From Actinomycetes bacterium (GTDB taxonomy: Bacteria > Actinomycetota > Thermoleophilia > Solirubrobacterales > Solirubrobacteraceae): a DNA stretch of 38,911 bases. Below, piece after piece: positions 8,805 through 17,335 of this stretch. Location: positions 1-38,911 of the forward strand of contig JAJYHG010000143.1 in assembly GCA_021784895.1 (NCBI GenBank), given 5' to 3'. Each line of letters opens with the position of its first letter. The first letter of the stretch is position 1. A model generated the notes under the pieces. That model did no database searches. It had not been told where the DNA came from and saw only the letters and a list, made by a program, of their open reading frames with translations. The translations under genes and the position numbers were made by a program.

Positions 8805-9617
8805 TCAGGCGATCCCGACTGCGCGTGCCTCGTCGACGAAGCGAACGGCACGCTCGCGATCGACCGGATTCCAGGTGTAACCGTCCACCTTCAGGTCGCT
8901 GCCAACGATGCAACCGTCAGCGACACGCAGGTAATCCGCGATCGTGTCCGCCTTGGCGCCGGTGTTGAGCAGCACCGGAACCTCCTCCGGGACCGCCTCG
9001 CGCACCTCCTCGAGCAGATCCCGTCCGGGGTCGGCGCCGGCCATCGGCCCCGATACGAGAATCGCGTCGGCCAAGCTGGAGACCACCGCCGACCGGGCGA
9101 CCTGCGCCGCCGTGCGCCGGCCGATGGGCGAGGCGAACTCCGGTGTGATGTTCATGAAGACCGCGAGCTCATCCACGTCCAAGCGCCGGCGCTCGCGTAG
9201 CACATGCGCGGCGTCGCCCTGCCACAGGCCCATGTCAGACTCCCAGGCGCCAGTCAGCACCTCCCGCATGAAGCGCGCACCTGTCGCGACGCCGATCGCC
9301 AGCGCGCAGCGAGCGTCCCACAGGAAGTCGACGCCGAACGGGTGACCGTACGGCATGCACTCGGTCACGACCCGCGTCATCACCGCAGCCGACTCCGGGC
9401 CCGCGCGCAGCTCGTATGGGCGATCGCCTTCATTGCAGAAGAGAAAGCCGTCAAAGCCCGCCTCGATCAGGATCTCGAGATCGCGCTTGACCGAGCTGAC
9501 CAGGCCCCCGACACCAGCGGCAGCGTCGTACAGTGGTGTTCCGGGCAGAGGCGGCACGTGCACCATCGCGATCAACGGCTTGGGGCGATCGAAGATACGG
9601 TCGAAGCGGGTGCTCAT
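8805..9617 (-). CDS. BtpA/SgcQ-family TIM-barrel protein
   Basis: A 270-residue protein opening with LIAMVHVPPLPGTPLYD, the hallmark of the BtpA/SgcQ family, and containing GFDGFLFCNEGDRPY, ADAILVSGPMAG and VPVLLNTGAK, as expected for successive strands of a TIM barrel. BtpA was first named for an effect on photosystem I assembly in cyanobacteria. In other bacteria relatives such as SgcQ sit in sugar-catabolic gene clusters, and their chemistry is poorly defined. Here it lies directly between a DeoR regulator (its ATG abuts the DeoR stop) and an FGGY kinase, supporting a sugar-catabolic role, possibly an aldolase or isomerase-like step. That function is inference; the family call is solid. 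Confidence 0.85.
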   Translation of the reverse strand: MSTRFDRIFDRPKPLIAMVHVPPLPGTPLYDAAAGVGGLVSSVKRDLEILIEAGFDGFLFCNEGDRPYELRAGPESAAVMTRVVTECMPYGHPFGVDFLWDARCALAIGVATGARFMREVLTGAWESDMGLWQGDAAHVLRERRRLDVDELAVFMNITPEFASPIGRRTAAQVARSAVVSSLADAILVSGPMAGADPGRDLLEEVREAVPEEVPVLLNTGAKADTIADYLRVADGCIVGSDLKVDGYTWNPVDRERAVRFVDEARAVGIA

Positions 9618-10394
9618 TCAGGCCTCCAGGGGTGTTACCGTGACAACTTCGACGCCCGCCTCACGGGCGGCCTCGAGTGTCGGATGATCGGGCGGCGCGT
9701 CGGAGATCAACACGTCGGCGGTGGTGAGCGGCGCCACCGTCGCGAGACAGATCCGCTCGAGCTTGGATGCATCAGCCAGCGCGACGCAGCGCGTCGAGGC
9801 AGCTATCGCCGCGCGCTTGATGCGCGCGTCGTCAAGGCTGTACTCGGTGAAGCCCTTCTCCGGGTGGACGCCACCGACGCCAAGGAACAGCACATCGCAA
9901 TTGAGCTCAGCGAACGTGCGCTCGGGTCCCGCCCCGATCAGGCTGAGCTCGCCCGGTCTGACCTCTCCGCCGCACAGGATCACGCGCATGCTGGGCTCGC
10001 TGGAGAGCTCAACCGCAGCGCGGACATTCGCCGTGATCACCGTCAGGCCAGCCCGGTTGCGCAGCACCCGCGCGAGCTCCAGCGCCGTACTGCCCACGTC
10101 GAGGATCGCGGTCTCACCGAATTCCACGTACGCAGATGCCGCCTCAGCGATAGCCCTTTTAGCCTCCTGCGCCTCCACCACCCGGCTCGCGAACGGCGGC
10201 TCATAGCTGCGGCTCACAGTGGAGATCGCACCGCCGATCACGCGCCTTGTGAGCCCAGCGGACTCGAGCGTTTCCAGGTCCCGGCGGATGGTCATCTCCG
10301 AGACCTCGAAATGCTCCGCCAGCTCAGAAATCCGCACCTTCCCGCGCTGAGCCACCAGAGCCTGAATCTCGGTCCGGCGCTCACGCGTGGTCAT
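9618..10394 (-). CDS. DeoR/GlpR-family transcriptional repressor
   Basis: A 258-residue protein with the DeoR arrangement. Residues 1-57 form the winged helix-turn-helix, including RERRTEIQALVAQRGKVRIS and VSEMTIRRDLETLE. The rest is an ISOCOT-fold sugar-phosphate sensor with TAILDVGSTALELARVL near residue 95, VITANVRAAVEL, ILCGGEVRPGELSLIG and DVLFLGVGGVHPEKGFTEY. Such regulators release DNA on binding a phosphorylated sugar. It is the first gene of the BtpA-kinase-SDR operon, so the inducer is probably the product of that kinase. Repeats just upstream at 10411-10449 are candidate operators. Confidence 0.93.
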   Translation of the reverse strand: MTTRERRTEIQALVAQRGKVRISELAEHFEVSEMTIRRDLETLESAGLTRRVIGGAISTVSRSYEPPFASRVVEAQEAKRAIAEAASAYVEFGETAILDVGSTALELARVLRNRAGLTVITANVRAAVELSSEPSMRVILCGGEVRPGELSLIGAGPERTFAELNCDVLFLGVGGVHPEKGFTEYSLDDARIKRAAIAASTRCVALADASKLERICLATVAPLTTADVLISDAPPDHPTLEAAREAGVEVVTVTPLEA

Positions 10395-10410
10395 GTGTAT
10401 GCACGCTACC

Positions 10411-10449
10411 AGAATCGTGAAAACTTCACAAGATTCTGTGAAAGAATCT
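10411..10449. promoter_or_regulatory. Candidate DeoR operator cluster
   Basis: Between the DeoR start and the end of the ABC operon lies an AT-rich patch with nested symmetry. GTGAA-AAC-TTCAC is an inverted repeat at 10417-10429 and AGATTC-N7-GAATCT is a second one at 10431-10449. The hexamer GTGAAA recurs at 10417 and 10438, 21 bp apart, which is two helical turns. This fits a multimeric repressor controlling its own operon. No footprint data exist; the assignment rests on position and symmetry. Confidence 0.5.
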
Positions 10450-10504
10450 CTGAACTCGGTCCGTGATCCAGAAACCCGGAGCGTTCAGCCAGCGGACACG
10501 GGCC

Positions 10505-11491
10505 TCACCCGCCGCGGGTGCCGGTCAGGCGCGCCGGGCCAGCGGCGACGTGGCAGGCTGCCGCGTGACTGCCGTCCAGGCAGCGCAGCACCGGCTCCGA
10601 CTGGCGGCAGATTGCTTCGGCAAGGGGGCAGCGCGGCTCGTACTGGCAGCCAGCCTCGGCGGCGCCGGTTGACGCGGCTGCCTGGGCGGCCGGCAGCCTG
10701 GCCGGCGGCTGGCCGGCCAGATCCGGGTCGGCCACCGGAACAGCGGCCGCCAGGGCGCGGGTGTATGGGTGCAGTGGCGCGTCGAGCACCCGCTGATACG
10801 GCCCCTGCTCGACAATCTTACCGAGGTACATCACGACAATCTCGTCGCTGATGTGCCTGACCATCGCAAGGTCATGGCTGATGAACACGTAGCCAAGTTG
10901 AAGCTCGTCCTGAAGGCGCACGAGCAGGTTCATGATCTCGGCCCGCACCGACACGTCCAGCGCCGACGTGGGCTCATCGAGCACCAGGATCTGTGGCTGG
11001 GCGGCGAGCGCGCGGGCAATGGCAACTCGCTGCGCCTGGCCCCCGGACAGCTCATGCGGGTGGCGGGTGACGAAGCGCTCAGGGAGCGCCACCATCTCGA
11101 GCAGCTCGGCTACCCGGTCATGCACACGCCGACGTTCGACCAGCGCGTGCACCCTCAGCACTTCCCCGATCGCCTGTTCGACAGTCAGCCGCGGGTTGAG
11201 CGAGGAGTGTGGATCCTGAAAGACCAGCTGGATCAGCCGCGCGCGCTCGCGCGAGGGTGGGGAGGTGTGCGAGTCAAGCGTGGCACCAGCAAGCGAGATG
11301 CTGCCCGCGGTCGGAGACTCCAGGCCGGCGAGCAGACGCGCCAATGTCGATTTGCCGCAGCCGCTCTCACCGACGATGCCCAGCGTGCTCCCAGCCTCGA
11401 GCGCGATGCTGACTCCCGACAGTGCATGCACAGGCGGCCGGCCGCCACGTCCGCGGTAGACCTTGGACAGCTGGTCGGTACCGAGGATCAT
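10505..11491 (-). CDS. Oligopeptide-type ABC transporter ATPase (DppF/OppF-like)
   Basis: ATG 11491 overlaps the stop of the preceding ATPase gene (ATGA) and has GGAG seven bases upstream; a GTG at 11500 is the alternative. The 328-residue protein has Walker A GESGCGKST, signature LSGGQAQRV and Walker B ILVLDEPTSALD. Its C-terminal oligopeptide-transporter extension carries cysteines (CQYEPRCPLAEAIC), typical of DppD/F and OppD/F. It powers uptake with the paired ATPase and two permeases of this operon. Because the operon also encodes AnmK and diverges from MurQ/NagA genes, the likely cargo is a muropeptide or cell-wall fragment. It is the last gene of the leftward operon. Confidence 0.92.
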   Translation of the reverse strand: MILGTDQLSKVYRGRGGRPPVHALSGVSIALEAGSTLGIVGESGCGKSTLARLLAGLESPTAGSISLAGATLDSHTSPPSRERARLIQLVFQDPHSSLNPRLTVEQAIGEVLRVHALVERRRVHDRVAELLEMVALPERFVTRHPHELSGGQAQRVAIARALAAQPQILVLDEPTSALDVSVRAEIMNLLVRLQDELQLGYVFISHDLAMVRHISDEIVVMYLGKIVEQGPYQRVLDAPLHPYTRALAAAVPVADPDLAGQPPARLPAAQAAASTGAAEAGCQYEPRCPLAEAICRQSEPVLRCLDGSHAAACHVAAGPARLTGTRGG

Positions 11492-12471
11492 GTGCTCCAC
11501 GACCCTGGCTCGAGCCAGCAGGCGGCCTGTTGCTCGGCGCCGCGGACCGACAGGACCGGCTCCGCCGCGCAGCGCTCAGTGGCGTACTTGCAACGCGGCC
11601 GGAACGGGCAGCCCTGCTCGGCGCTGGCCGGGTCGGGCGGGCGGCCGCCGATCTGCTGCAGGGTACCCCGATGCTGGGTGCCGGGACGCGGCAGCGAGCC
11701 CAAGAGCGCCGCGGTGTAGGGATGCGACGGACGCTGGAAGATCCTGCGCGTGGTCGCCAGCTCGACGATGCGGCCGGCGTACATCACGGCAACCCTGTCG
11801 ACGAGCTGGGCGACGACGCCAAGGTCGTGGCTCACCCACACCACCGCCATCCCGGTCTGCGCCTGCAGCGAGGCGACCAGCTCGAGGATCTGCTGCTGGA
11901 TGGTCACGTCCAGCGCAGTCGTCGGCTCGTCGGCGATGAGCAGCTTCGGCGAGGCGGCAAGAGCCATGGCGATCATGGCCCGCTGCAGCATCCCTCCCGA
12001 CAGCTCATGCGGGAACGACCCGGACACGCGTTCGACGTCAGCGAGTCCGACCATGCCGAGCACCTCAGTCGTGCGGCGGCGCGCGTCGCGAGCGTCATAG
12101 CCGTGCGCTCTGAGCGCCTCGACGATCTGGTAGCCGACTCGCAGCAGGGGATTCAGCGACCGCATCGGGTCCTGGTAGACCATCGCCACGCCGGCGCCCC
12201 GGATCTGTCGCAGCCGCACAGGGGCGGCCTTGGTCAGATCCTCGCCTGCGAACTCAACCCGACCAGCGAGTATGTCAAGCCCGGGCGGCAGCAGTCCCAG
12301 CACCGCGAGCATCGTCAGCGACTTGCCAGAGCCGCTCTCTCCCACAATCCCGACCTTCTCGCCCGCCGCGACGCTCAGGCTCACGCCACGCACGATCGCC
12401 TGGGATCCGCGCCGCCGGCGTACACCGACCTCCAGCGCGCCGATCGATAGCACCGGCGATCCGGAGCTCAT
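11488..12471 (-). CDS. Oligopeptide-type ABC transporter ATPase (DppD/OppD-like)
   Basis: A 327-residue ATPase with Walker [11 protein letters not shown], the D-type signature [16 protein letters not shown] and Walker [19 protein letters not shown]. The C-terminal extension has the cysteine pattern [14 protein letters not shown] found in this subfamily. It pairs with the next ATPase to energise the DppBC-like permease. Its ATG overlaps the AnmK stop (ATGA at 12468-12471), so importer and kinase are translationally coupled. The ABC class assignment is certain; the cell-wall cargo is inferred from the gene neighbourhood. Confidence 0.93.
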   Translation of the reverse strand: MSSGSPVLSIGALEVGVRRRRGSQAIVRGVSLSVAAGEKVGIVGESGSGKSLTMLAVLGLLPPGLDILAGRVEFAGEDLTKAAPVRLRQIRGAGVAMVYQDPMRSLNPLLRVGYQIVEALRAHGYDARDARRRTTEVLGMVGLADVERVSGSFPHELSGGMLQRAMIAMALAASPKLLIADEPTTALDVTIQQQILELVASLQAQTGMAVVWVSHDLGVVAQLVDRVAVMYAGRIVELATTRRIFQRPSHPYTAALLGSLPRPGTQHRGTLQQIGGRPPDPASAEQGCPFRPRCKYATERCAAEPVLSVRGAEQQAACWLEPGSWST

Positions 12472-13670
12472 GCGCGCTCGCTTGCTGTAGTGGCAAACAG
12501 CGGCGTGCGCACGACCAGACGTGACGGGGAGCGAGCGCCTGCCGACAACGTCAGCGGTTTCAGGCCGGGAACGATCGAGCCGAGCACCACAGCACGACGA
12601 GCGCCGGTGCAGGATGCGACCACGCCTGGCAGGCCGTGAACGGTGAGAAAGCCGATCACGGCCATGGCGAGCGCCTCCTTGGCGGCCTCAGCCACGCCGT
12701 AGGTATCGGTCGTGACGATCCGCGCGCGCGGCATGCGCTGTGCGATCGCGTCCATCAGCGCCGGGTTGCGCGTGCCGCCGCCCGCAGCGACCACCTCGGT
12801 GACACCATAGCCCCCCAGCGCCGTAGCCACAGTCTGCGCGGACACGGCGGTGAGGGTCGCCAGAAGGTCGCCTGTCGCAATCTCACGATCGCCGATGTGC
12901 CGCCGCAGGTACTCGAGGTGAAACAGCTCCTTGCCGGTGGACTTGGGCGGGGTGAGCTGGTAGTACGGCTCGGCCATCAGCGCGCGGAAGAGCGGCTCGT
13001 CGACCGTGCCACGGGCAGCGGTGACACCGTCGCGGTCGTAGGTCTCGCGCCCCTGCGTACGCCAGCTGATGGCGGCGTCGATCAGCGCGTTGGCGGGGCC
13101 AGTGTCGAAGGCGATGGGCGCGCGGCCCGGCGCAATGATGGTCACGTTGGCGATCCCGCCGAGGTTGAGCACGCCCCGAACGTGAGCGGCGCCATCCGCC
13201 AGCAGCAGCACGTCGATAAGGCTCGCCAGCGGGGCCCCCTGCCCACCCGCAGCGATATCCCGCACGCGCAGGTCGTGGACCACGGTCGACCCGGTGAGCT
13301 CAGCGATGAACGCCGCCTGGCCAAGCTGGAGCGTGTTCATGGCGCGGCTGCCCACAACCCAGTGAAAGACCGTCTGGCCGTGGGAGGCGATCACATCTGC
13401 CGGCTCCCCGAAAGCGGCAGTGGCCGTCTCCTCGGCAGCCAGCGCGAAATGCTGGCCGATCGCGGCATCGGCTCGGCAGACCTGCTCGAGCGTGGTGGCA
13501 GCAGGCGGCAGCATGACCGCCAGCGCCGCCCTGAGCTCCTCCGGATACGGCGTTGAGCTGTGCGCCAGTAGGTCCGCGGTCAGGCGCTCGCCGTCGAGCT
13601 CGAGCTCCACAGCCAGCGCCTCGATCGCGTCAAACGAGGTTCCCGAGATCATGCCGATCACCTTCAGCAT
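12468..13670 (-). CDS. anmK: Anhydro-N-acetylmuramic acid kinase
   Basis: I start at ATG 13670, which shares a base with the permease stop (TGATG) and follows a GGAG site; a TTG at 13673 is possible. The 400-residue protein carries GMISGTSFDAIEAL at the N-terminus, ASHGQTVFHW, RDIAAGGQGAPLAS, VLNLGGIANVTII and FDTGPANALIDAAI, all landmarks of AnmK. D189 corresponds to the catalytic aspartate in FDTGP. AnmK opens the 1,6-anhydro ring of anhMurNAc and phosphorylates it to MurNAc-6-phosphate in the cytoplasm. Most homologs read DGxD or DAID where this one reads DAIE, so residue 17 is a conservative change. Its place inside the importer operon shows that imported anhydro-muropeptides are the likely cargo. 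Confidence 0.93.
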   Translation of the reverse strand: MLKVIGMISGTSFDAIEALAVELELDGERLTADLLAHSSTPYPEELRAALAVMLPPAATTLEQVCRADAAIGQHFALAAEETATAAFGEPADVIASHGQTVFHWVVGSRAMNTLQLGQAAFIAELTGSTVVHDLRVRDIAAGGQGAPLASLIDVLLLADGAAHVRGVLNLGGIANVTIIAPGRAPIAFDTGPANALIDAAISWRTQGRETYDRDGVTAARGTVDEPLFRALMAEPYYQLTPPKSTGKELFHLEYLRRHIGDREIATGDLLATLTAVSAQTVATALGGYGVTEVVAAGGGTRNPALMDAIAQRMPRARIVTTDTYGVAEAAKEALAMAVIGFLTVHGLPGVVASCTGARRAVVLGSIVPGLKPLTLSAGARSPSRLVVRTPLFATTASERA

Positions 13671-14587
13671 CAACTTCTCCTGGTGCGGGGGTCCGTCGCA
13701 TCACGGAACCCGTCGCCGAGCAGGTTGAAGCCCAACACAGCCAGCACGATCGCTGCCGACGGGCCGGCGAGTGTCCACCACGCGATTCCGGACAGAGACG
13801 TGGCGCTGTAGACCATCTCGCCAAGCGATGCGGTCGGCGGCGGCGGCCCGAGCCCGAGAAAGCTGAGGCTCGCCTCGGCCAGGATTCCCCAGGCCAGCGC
13901 CAGGCTCACCTGTACAGCGACAACGCCATACACGTTCGGCAGGATGTGGTGTAGCAGGACCCGTGAGCGCGAAAACCCAAGCACACGGGCCGCCCCGACG
14001 AAGTCCGCGCTGCGCAGCGAAAGCACAGGGGCGCGCACCACGCGGACGAAGATTGGGATGTAACCGATGCCGATGGCCAGCGCGCTGTTCATGATGCCCG
14101 GCCCGAGCGCGGCGACAATCGCCAGGGCCAGCAGGATCGCCGGGATCGCGAAGATCACGTCGGCCGCACGGAGGATCACTGTCGAGGCGAACCCGCCTAG
14201 GTACCCAGCGGCGATCCCGCCAAGCGTGCCGAGCACGCCCGCGATCAGCGTGGCGATGCACGCTATCTCGAGCGAGACGCCCATCGCCTCAAGAATGAGC
14301 GAGAAGATGTCCCGGCCGAACTGGTCGGTGCCGAGCAGATGGTTGAGGCTGGGGCCCTTGAGCACCTGCGAAGTGCTCTGGGCCTGCGGATTGTGCGGGC
14401 TCAGGCCGGCGACACTGACGAGCGCACCGAGCACGACGAGGCTCACGAGAATCAGCCCTGCTCGCCCGCTCTTGGATATCCAGAGCGCACGCAGGAGCTG
14501 CGCTTTGGACCGGCGGTGTGCAGAGGCGCCCACCGCGAGCTCGCGCTGCGGGCCGCCGGCGGCCTCCCGTTGCTGCAAGCTGCTCAT
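13670..14587 (-). CDS. Peptide-type ABC transporter permease (DppC-like)
   Basis: A 305-residue inner-membrane protein. After a charged cytoplasmic N-terminus the first helix (AGLILVSLVVLGALVSVAG) is followed by a periplasmic loop with HLLGTDQFGRDIFS, the conserved DppC-type sequence, and then five further helices. FVGAARVLGFSRSRVLLHHILPN is the EAA-like coupling loop contacting the ATPases, and the end LGFNLLGDGFRDATDPRTRR is the typical C-terminus of this family. It forms the channel with the DppB-like permease encoded 10 bp upstream. Confidence 0.93.
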   Translation of the reverse strand: MSSLQQREAAGGPQRELAVGASAHRRSKAQLLRALWISKSGRAGLILVSLVVLGALVSVAGLSPHNPQAQSTSQVLKGPSLNHLLGTDQFGRDIFSLILEAMGVSLEIACIATLIAGVLGTLGGIAAGYLGGFASTVILRAADVIFAIPAILLALAIVAALGPGIMNSALAIGIGYIPIFVRVVRAPVLSLRSADFVGAARVLGFSRSRVLLHHILPNVYGVVAVQVSLALAWGILAEASLSFLGLGPPPPTASLGEMVYSATSLSGIAWWTLAGPSAAIVLAVLGFNLLGDGFRDATDPRTRRS

Positions 14588-14597
14588 GGCTGGCCGC

Positions 14598-15554
14598 TCA
14601 GCGGTCCTTGCTGCGCGGGTCGATCACGGCGCTGAACACGTCGGTGAGCATGTTGATCACCACGAAGCCCGCGGCGAACAGCATCGTGACACTTTGAACG
14701 ACCGGGAAGTCGCGGTTGTTGATCGCGGTCACCAGCATGCGGCCAAGTCCCGGCAGGACGAAGATCTCCTCGATGATGACCGTGCCGCCCAGCAGATAGC
14801 CGAGCTGAATGCCAGACATTGTCACGATCGGAACCAGCGCGTTCAGGAGCAGATGCCGCCAGACGACGGCGCGCTCGGAGACGCCCTTTCCTCGCGCGGT
14901 CCGCACAAAGTTCTGGGTGTTGATCTCGAGCACCGCCGCACGGGTGGTCCGCATGATCGCGGCCGCGATCCCGACTCCGAGCACGCAGGCGGGAAAGAAG
15001 ATCTGCTGGAGGTTCAGCCAGGTGTTGGCGAAGAGCCCCGCGTAGCTCTCCGATGAGGGGAAGTAATGAAACGTCGAGGACATGAACGTGACCAGAGCTG
15101 TGCCGAGCACAAAGCTCGGCACAGCAAGGCCGACGAGCGCCAGCGCCTGGCCGGCGAGATCACCGATGTGGCCGGGCCTGAGAGCCCCGGCGACGCCGAA
15201 GAAGACGCCGAGAAGCACGCCGATCGCGAGCGCCATGATGCCCAGCTCGAGCGTCACCGGCAGCGCCTGGGCGATCATGCCTGCTACGGGCTTCTGGCTG
15301 GACAGCGAGACTCCCAGGTTCCCGGTTAGCGTCGCTCCCAGCCAAGAGGTGAACTGAGACACCGGCGACTCGCCGATTCCATAGAAGTGGTCAAGCTGAG
15401 TGATCTGGGCGTGGCTGAGAAGCCCGGCGCTCACTCCCAGGGAGGCTGTTATCGCATTGCCCGGAAGCAATCGCAGGATCACGAAGATCACAACCGCGAC
15501 GCCAAACAGCGTGATCAGCGTGCTGAGCAGGCGACGTGCGATGGCTACGAGCAA
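14598..15554 (-). CDS. Peptide-type ABC transporter permease (DppB-like)
   Basis: A 318-residue six-helix permease beginning IARRLLSTLITLFGVAVVIF, the standard DppB opening, with LGVSLSSQKPVAGMIAQALP in the first half and the coupling loop FVRTARGKGVSERAVVWRHLLLNALVP. The C-terminus INMLTDVFSAVIDPRS is typical. The start is TTG 15554 with GGGAG about nine bases upstream. It lies 36 bp after the substrate-binding protein gene. With the DppC-like partner it forms the membrane channel of the putative muropeptide importer. Confidence 0.92.
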   Translation of the reverse strand: MLVAIARRLLSTLITLFGVAVVIFVILRLLPGNAITASLGVSAGLLSHAQITQLDHFYGIGESPVSQFTSWLGATLTGNLGVSLSSQKPVAGMIAQALPVTLELGIMALAIGVLLGVFFGVAGALRPGHIGDLAGQALALVGLAVPSFVLGTALVTFMSSTFHYFPSSESYAGLFANTWLNLQQIFFPACVLGVGIAAAIMRTTRAAVLEINTQNFVRTARGKGVSERAVVWRHLLLNALVPIVTMSGIQLGYLLGGTVIIEEIFVLPGLGRMLVTAINNRDFPVVQSVTMLFAAGFVVINMLTDVFSAVIDPRSKDR

Positions 15555-15590
15555 ATGATGGCTCCCTGAGAGTGAGCGAGGCTATGCCGC

Positions 15591-17156
15591 CTACGAGATG
15601 GTCGCGAACTTCAGCGACTGCAGCTGGCGGTTCGGTGGCAGCTGGAAGCCGTGCAAGGTGGACGGGAACACAGCGTAGTCATAGCTATCAAACAGCCAAT
15701 CCCATACCGCGTTGGCGGTGAGGTAGCGTGACACGGCAGCGTTGGCCGCCTTGAGCGCGGCCGGCGTAGTTGCCTGGTCGCTCTTCAAGAGCAGCTTCTG
15801 CAGCGCCGGGCTGCTGTAGCCGGCGGGGACGGCGAGGTTTGCACCCGCCCCGAAGTAACGGCCATACATCACGTAGGGATCTGGGTCGGCCCCGTTTTCG
15901 GCAAACGCGGCCTGGAAGTCGCCCTTCAGCCAGTCCTGGATGTAGCTGTTACCGGCCAGGTTCTGGATCGTCATGTGGATGCCCACGCGCGCCAGGTCAG
16001 CCTGGACCGTAGTGGCCTGTGCCGCGCTGGTCGGGTCGAGGTCGGTAGAGGTCATGGCCGTGAACGAGAAGCCGCCTGGATCTCCGGCAAGCTTCAGATA
16101 GGACCTGGCCTTGGCCAGGTTCTGTGTCGGGCAGACCGCCGAGATCGGCGACGACTTGTACGGGCCAAGCGGCACGGGGCCGACGGCTTGCCCCTGGCCG
16201 AGCACGGCGCTGGCGACCACCTGCTGGCGGCTGATCGCGCATTCGAGTGCGAGCCGGTTATCGAGGTTGGCAAGCGGCCCAGTCTTGTCCTGAAGCATGA
16301 GCGCGCGGTAGGAGAGGTCGAGCACCTTCTGGACCTTGAACGACTTGGGGAGGTGGTCGGCGACCTGCGGCTCGGTGAGCAGGCCCAGCTGCACAGTGTG
16401 AGCCTCGAGCGCCGACGCGATCGACTGCTCGGACGCAATCGTCTTGATCTCGATCTTCTGGATCGATGGCTTGTGGCCCCAGTAAGCCGGGTTGGCCGCA
16501 ACCGTGAACGAGTTGTTCGGCGACCAGCTCACGAACTTGTACGGGCCTGTGCCGTCGGGCTTCTTGGAGAGCGTTCCCGCAGCTATCGCCTTCTTGGAGA
16601 GCATGGCGAAGTTGATCGAGGTGAGCCCGTCCAGCACCGAGGTGTCGGGGCGCGAAAGCTCGAGCTTCACGGCGTACTGCCCGACCGGCACGACTCGCTT
16701 CATGGACGCGAGAAATGAGGCGGACGCGTCGGCCACCTTCGGATTCTCGGCCCGCTGCAAGGACGCCACCACGTCGGCAGACGTAAAAGTGGTGCCGTCG
16801 TCGAACTTGACGCCCTTGCGCAGCTGGAAGGTCAGGACGCGGTTGTGGTCGCTGAACTTCCAGCTCGTGGCCAAGTCCGGCGTGACCTGTAGCTTGTTGT
16901 TGAACTGCACGAGCGTGTCGTAGATGAGGCCCAGCGCCTGGAAGTCCAGGAAGTTGGTGACCACATCCGGATCCAGCTTCTGCACACTCGAAGTGTTTGC
17001 CACTACGAAAACCGGGCTGCTCTTGCTCTTCGCCGCGCGCGCCGCGCCGGTCGACGCAGAGGCCGCGCTGGCTATAGCGCCCGCCGCGATCGCGGCCGCG
17101 ATACTGCAGCTGATGCCGACGATCGGCCGCGATGGGCCCTTCCACAGACGTTTCAT
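15591..17156 (-). CDS. Extracellular solute-binding protein, family 5 (peptide/muropeptide)
   Basis: A 521-residue secreted protein, first gene of the leftward operon. The N-terminus MKRLWKGPSRP followed by a long alanine-rich hydrophobic stretch is a Sec signal peptide, probably cut after an ASA near residue 34; I see no convincing lipobox. The mature part shows family 5 landmarks: VQFNNKLQVTPDLATSWKFS, FQLRKGVKFDDGTTFTSADV and GTGPYKFVSWSPNNSFTV. It should capture the substrate outside the membrane and deliver it to the DppBC-like permease. A strong AGGAGGAG site precedes ATG 17156. Context with AnmK and MurQ points to a muropeptide ligand rather than ordinary peptides; this is inference. 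Confidence 0.92.
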   Translation of the reverse strand: MKRLWKGPSRPIVGISCSIAAAIAAGAIASAASASTGAARAAKSKSSPVFVVANTSSVQKLDPDVVTNFLDFQALGLIYDTLVQFNNKLQVTPDLATSWKFSDHNRVLTFQLRKGVKFDDGTTFTSADVVASLQRAENPKVADASASFLASMKRVVPVGQYAVKLELSRPDTSVLDGLTSINFAMLSKKAIAAGTLSKKPDGTGPYKFVSWSPNNSFTVAANPAYWGHKPSIQKIEIKTIASEQSIASALEAHTVQLGLLTEPQVADHLPKSFKVQKVLDLSYRALMLQDKTGPLANLDNRLALECAISRQQVVASAVLGQGQAVGPVPLGPYKSSPISAVCPTQNLAKARSYLKLAGDPGGFSFTAMTSTDLDPTSAAQATTVQADLARVGIHMTIQNLAGNSYIQDWLKGDFQAAFAENGADPDPYVMYGRYFGAGANLAVPAGYSSPALQKLLLKSDQATTPAALKAANAAVSRYLTANAVWDWLFDSYDYAVFPSTLHGFQLPPNRQLQSLKFATIS

Positions 17157-17214
17157 GCGCTCCTCCTAGGAGTAGTCGGTAGGGTCGCCAGGTACAGAAC
17201 CTACGCGAACTTAT

Positions 17215-17258
17215 CTATACCAATCCTCGCCGACTGTATCACTGGTAGATTGGTATAG
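17215..17258. promoter_or_regulatory. Perfect 11-bp inverted repeat, candidate operator for the GntR-GNAT regulator
   Basis: In the 179-bp divergent gap, CTATACCAATC at 17215-17225 is exactly repeated in inverse orientation as GATTGGTATAG at 17248-17258, with 22 bp between. Each arm resembles half of the TGGTCTAGACCA-type operators known for HutC-subfamily GntR regulators such as DasR and NagR. The pair lies about 60 bp from the start of the importer operon and 78 bp from the regulator gene, so one protein bound here could control both arms. Confidence 0.7.
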
Positions 17259-17335
17259 TCAACTGTCTGAACACGATGGCTGACAACACTCCGAAGAGGC
17301 AGACGGCGAGCGAGGCAACGGTTGGGTGGCTTTGA

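Noticed and set aside
9204-10466. Plus-strand open frame of 420 codons
   Set aside because: It is antisense across both the BtpA and DeoR genes, with no recognisable motif.
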